Assembly (NCBI GenBank): GCA_003354055.1
Contig: PIVQ01000396.1
Span: 1-6,768, forward strand
From: Desulfobacteraceae bacterium
GTDB taxonomy: Bacteria; Desulfobacterota; Desulfobacteria; Desulfobacterales; Desulfobacteraceae
Length of the DNA stretch: 6,768 bases
Reading direction: 5' to 3'
Shown: one piece after another, positions 4,149 to 6,768 of the stretch
How positions within the stretch are numbered: the stretch's first letter is position 1
Layout of the letters: each line of letters begins with the position of its first letter
Position numbers and translations under genes: made by a program
The notes under the pieces: generated by a model
Told to the model about the DNA's origin: nothing
Database searches by the model: none
Seen by the model: the letters and a program-made list of their open reading frames with translations, nothing else

Positions 4149-6491
4149 GTGTATATCCCCTTCTATAAATATGATGGCACTCATATCAAGAAATCAAAGG
4201 AAAAAATCAAAGTTGATACTGAAATAGTAAAACATTTTGGTGCCCGCAACTATTTGTCCATATACCTTCCGGACTATGGTGTTCTGACCATCAATACTGC
4301 GGATGAAATCCTTCTTAAAATCCAAAACGACAAATTTGTAAACGAATCTGATTTAACTCAACGACTGGATATCCTCATTAAAATGGTAGAAACCGAAACC
4401 CTGTCATCCCTTGGCCAGTTAAGGGGGAAAGCCGGTGGTGAACTTTTAAGACAAAAAGAAAAACACCTTCGCGAGACATCTGCTGAATTGATTAAAAACG
4501 AAAAAAAATTCCGAAATCTTTATGAAAACGCTCCGATTGCCTATTTTTCCATTGATTGTGACGGCACGATCCAAAGGAGCAACCGCCGAGCTCAGGAACT
4601 GCTGGGGTATGATAAGTCTGAGTTATTGGGAAAGAATGCTGACAGTCTGCTATCAAATAAAGGCGAACTTTCCCGGGTTCTGTATCAGACAAATAAAAGT
4701 TTTTCTAAAAAGAACCTTTCTAAAAATAACAATGTCACAAATATTGAACTTCAACTGAAAAGAAAAGACCAGACACATATCTGGTTCAACTTTTCAATTG
4801 ACACCATTAAAAACGGGTCGGGTGATATTCTTGAATACCGTGTTGCGGCATATGATATCACAGATCGCAAACAGGCTGAGGCAAAAATTGAGAAGGCCAA
4901 TGAAGAACTGGAATTTCGAGTAGAACAACGAACGGCGGAACTTCAAAAAGAAATCCAAGACCGGATTATGGCAGAAGAAAAATACCGCAGGCTTATGGAA
5001 GCATCACCGGTTCCCATAACGGTCTATGATATGAAAGGAAATGCCGTCTATATAAATCCGGCCTTTTCCCAGACCTTTGGATGGAGTCTGGAAGAGTTGC
5101 AGGGGGAGAAAATAGATTACGTGCCCGAAGAAGAGATTCCTGCAACACGTAAAATGCTCGAATTGGTCAAACAGGGTGAAGGCCACCATGGATTTGAAAC
5201 CCGTCGTTATAGTAAAAATAAGAAAATTTTAGATGTCAGCATCAGTTTTGATGTCTGGAGGGGGCATGGCGGTATTCTCAAGGGCAGTGTAGTGATTCTA
5301 CACGATGTCACCGAGCGGAAACGACTTGAAGCTCAACTTTTACAATCCCATAAAATGGAGGCGATTGGCACCCTTGCCGGTGGTATCGCACAGGATTTTA
5401 ACAACATTCTTTCTGGAATTTTCTCATTTTCTCAATTGGCTGAAAGGAACATTGAAAATTCTCAAAAAGTAAAGGCTCATATCAGTCAGATCGTCAAAGG
5501 GGCACAAAGAGCGGCGGAACTTGTTCAACAAATACTCACATTTAGCAGACAAACCGGCACTCAGAAAAGACTATTATGTCTTTCCTCTGTGGTAACAGAT
5601 GCGCTGAAGTTACTGCGCTCCTCCATTCCTGCCATCATCGAGATCAGAGAAAATATCACCTCCGAGGCAATGGTGATGGCAGATTCCACTCAGATGCATC
5701 AAGTTATAATGAATCTTTGTACCAATGCCTATCATGCCATGAGTGAGAAAGGCGGAATATTGACGATTGGCCTAAAAGAGATTGAAGTATCTGAAAAAGA
5801 GAAATTTCGTGATCTATGCCTGATGCCGGGGCGCTATCTTAAACTGGAAGTAAAAGATACCGGGCACGGCATGAGCGAAAAAACTCTGGAAAAAGCATTT
5901 GATTTATATTTCACCACAAAAAAAGTGGGTAAGGGCACTGGGTTTGGCCTGGCTCTAGTCCATTCAATCGCCAAGGGACACGATGGGTTTGTGAGACTGG
6001 ATAGCGTTCTTGGGCAAGGTTCCACTTTTTATGTTTATCTGCCCGTTGCAGAAAAAAAGAACGATACAGATACGATTGAAATCAGGGATGATTCTTCCCT
6101 AAGGGGAACAGAAAATATAATGATCGTTGATGATGAAGAGAGCATCCGGACAGGAACCAAGGAATTTTTAGAGGACTGCGGCTATCAAGTCAGTGCCTTT
6201 GAAAATGGATTACAGGCCTTTGAAGAATTTAACAAGGATCCCCGTGGGTTTGATCTCATTATCACCGACATGAACATGCCACAAATGACGGGAGAGGAGC
6301 TCTCCGTAAGGGTTTTAAAAACCCGGAAAGAAATGCCAATTATTCTATGTACAGGATATAGTGAGATTATTTCAGAGGCCCGGGCCATTGAACTTGGTAT
6401 TCAAAAGTATGTTCAAAAGCCGATTTTGAGTCAAGAACTTAGTTTCTTCATTCGTGAAACCCTGGATAGAAAAACCAAACAGACAAATTGA
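4149..6491 (+). CDS. hybrid histidine kinase/response regulator (PAS-PAS-HisKA-HATPase-REC), H-box His replaced by Gln
   Basis: The frame gives 780 residues from a GTG at 4149, but is open from 3978; no ATG, GTG or TTG and no ribosome binding site occur before 4149, so the true N-terminus is probably at 3736 through the T8 shift. Regions in order: end of the N-terminal sensory domain (1-60); PAS (about 118-238, ending AAYDITDRK); a coiled coil with the NEELEFRVEQRTAEL pattern (240-276); PAS (277-390, ending LHDVTERK); HisKA (395-465); HATPase (515-632) with N526 in NLCTNA, DTGHGM (570-575) and GTGFG (596-600); receiver (656-770) with D661/D662, phospho-acceptor D707, T735 and K757. The family H-box reads GGIAHDFNN; here it is GGIAQDFNN, so the phosphorylated histidine is Q415 (CAG, 5391-5393) and normal autophosphorylation is not expected. 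No membrane segments are visible, so it is likely cytosolic. No output domain or cognate regulator lies nearby. Confidence 0.88.
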   Translation: MYIPFYKYDGTHIKKSKEKIKVDTEIVKHFGARNYLSIYLPDYGVLTINTADEILLKIQNDKFVNESDLTQRLDILIKMVETETLSSLGQLRGKAGGELLRQKEKHLRETSAELIKNEKKFRNLYENAPIAYFSIDCDGTIQRSNRRAQELLGYDKSELLGKNADSLLSNKGELSRVLYQTNKSFSKKNLSKNNNVTNIELQLKRKDQTHIWFNFSIDTIKNGSGDILEYRVAAYDITDRKQAEAKIEKANEELEFRVEQRTAELQKEIQDRIMAEEKYRRLMEASPVPITVYDMKGNAVYINPAFSQTFGWSLEELQGEKIDYVPEEEIPATRKMLELVKQGEGHHGFETRRYSKNKKILDVSISFDVWRGHGGILKGSVVILHDVTERKRLEAQLLQSHKMEAIGTLAGGIAQDFNNILSGIFSFSQLAERNIENSQKVKAHISQIVKGAQRAAELVQQILTFSRQTGTQKRLLCLSSVVTDALKLLRSSIPAIIEIRENITSEAMVMADSTQMHQVIMNLCTNAYHAMSEKGGILTIGLKEIEVSEKEKFRDLCLMPGRYLKLEVKDTGHGMSEKTLEKAFDLYFTTKKVGKGTGFGLALVHSIAKGHDGFVRLDSVLGQGSTFYVYLPVAEKKNDTDTIEIRDDSSLRGTENIMIVDDEESIRTGTKEFLEDCGYQVSAFENGLQAFEEFNKDPRGFDLIITDMNMPQMTGEELSVRVLKTRKEMPIILCTGYSEIISEARAIELGIQKYVQKPILSQELSFFIRETLDRKTKQTN

Positions 6492-6541
6492 AAAAAATGA
6501 GGCGTTCCCAATTATATGCCGTGGCCTAATATTTTGTGAGC

Positions 6542-6768
6542 TTAAGTTTGGCTTAAATCCAGAATAAGGTCAGCAAGGGCGGAAACAGGCTCAAGGGGTA
6601 AAAGAGTCATCTGACGTTGTTCCGCCTCGTTCTTATGTTCCTCCGGCAGGTCATCGTTCGACACAAGTGCCGTCACTGTGGGCAGATCCGGAAACAAAGG
6701 CGGGCGCTCCACAGCCTTTCTCCAGATTTCAACCTTTGGATAGGGGCCTGAAATCCAGCCTTCAATTA
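6542..6768 (-). CDS. 3' end of an unrecognised gene (partial)
   Basis: On the minus strand a frame is open from the window edge and ends in TAA at 6544-6542, giving the last 74 complete codons. The visible part begins IEGWISGPYPKVEIW, has a proline-rich middle (ERPPLFPDLPTV), an acidic, charged stretch, and a hydrophobic C-terminal helix, VSALADLILDL. The codons are GC-richer than the kinase gene and the composition is protein-like, which argues for a real gene. I do not recognise the family. It is convergent with the kinase, with 50 bases between the stop codons and no clear terminator in between. Confidence 0.55.
   Translation of the reverse strand, partial: IEGWISGPYPKVEIWRKAVERPPLFPDLPTVTALVSNDDLPEEHKNEAEQRQMTLLPLEPVSALADLILDLSQT

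Noticed and set aside
3717..4184. Minus-strand 155-codon open frame opposite the kinase N-terminus
   Set aside because: It mirrors the split sensory domain, lacks a ribosome binding site, and the plus strand gives coherent sensor-domain sequence across the same bases.
6542..6556. TTAAG-TTTGG-CTTAA hairpin as kinase terminator
   Set aside because: The stem is only five AT-rich pairs, lacks a T run, and includes the stop codon of the convergent minus-strand gene.

Overview
The window looks like accessory and respiratory DNA from an anaerobic bacterium, most likely a sulfate-reducing or related member of the Desulfobacterota (Desulfobacterales-like). This is an inference. It rests on a PhsA/PsrA-type molybdopterin oxidoreductase next to a PAS-rich hybrid histidine kinase of the style common in that group, and on moderate GC with AT-rich intergenic DNA. 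No rRNA, tRNA, IS element, CRISPR array or origin was seen.

Layout. (1) 28-2112, plus: a complete catalytic subunit of a molybdenum enzyme of the thiosulfate/polysulfide reductase type. It sits at the end of an operon whose upstream gene probably stops at base 25, and it closes with a strong intrinsic terminator at 2149-2191. (2) 2233-2409, minus: a 58-residue small protein with a textbook ribosome binding site, convergent with the oxidoreductase. (3) 2410-2823: AT-rich DNA carrying candidate promoters for the small gene (leftward) and for the acetyltransferase (rightward). (4) 2824-3354, plus: a GNAT acetyltransferase, a single-gene unit. (5) 3355-3735: a hairpin possibly ending the GNAT transcript, a possible folded element, and a candidate promoter for the next gene. 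(6) 3736-6491, plus: a large hybrid sensor histidine kinase (N-terminal sensory region, PAS, coiled coil, PAS, HisKA, HATPase, receiver). It is split into two reading frames at a run of eight T. (7) 6542-6768, minus: the C-terminal end of an unrecognised gene running off the window.

The most notable locus is the kinase. A -1 shift at the T8 run joins two frames into one continuous 918-residue protein. Separately, the histidine normally phosphorylated in the H-box is glutamine (Q415 of the 780-residue frame), while the ATP-binding boxes and the receiver aspartate are intact. Either the gene is decaying, or it is an unusual receiver protein that cannot phosphorylate itself and whose full-length expression depends on slippage. 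The sequence alone cannot decide between these. The genes do not form one evident pathway: the oxidoreductase, the acetyltransferase and the kinase appear to be separate transcription units.
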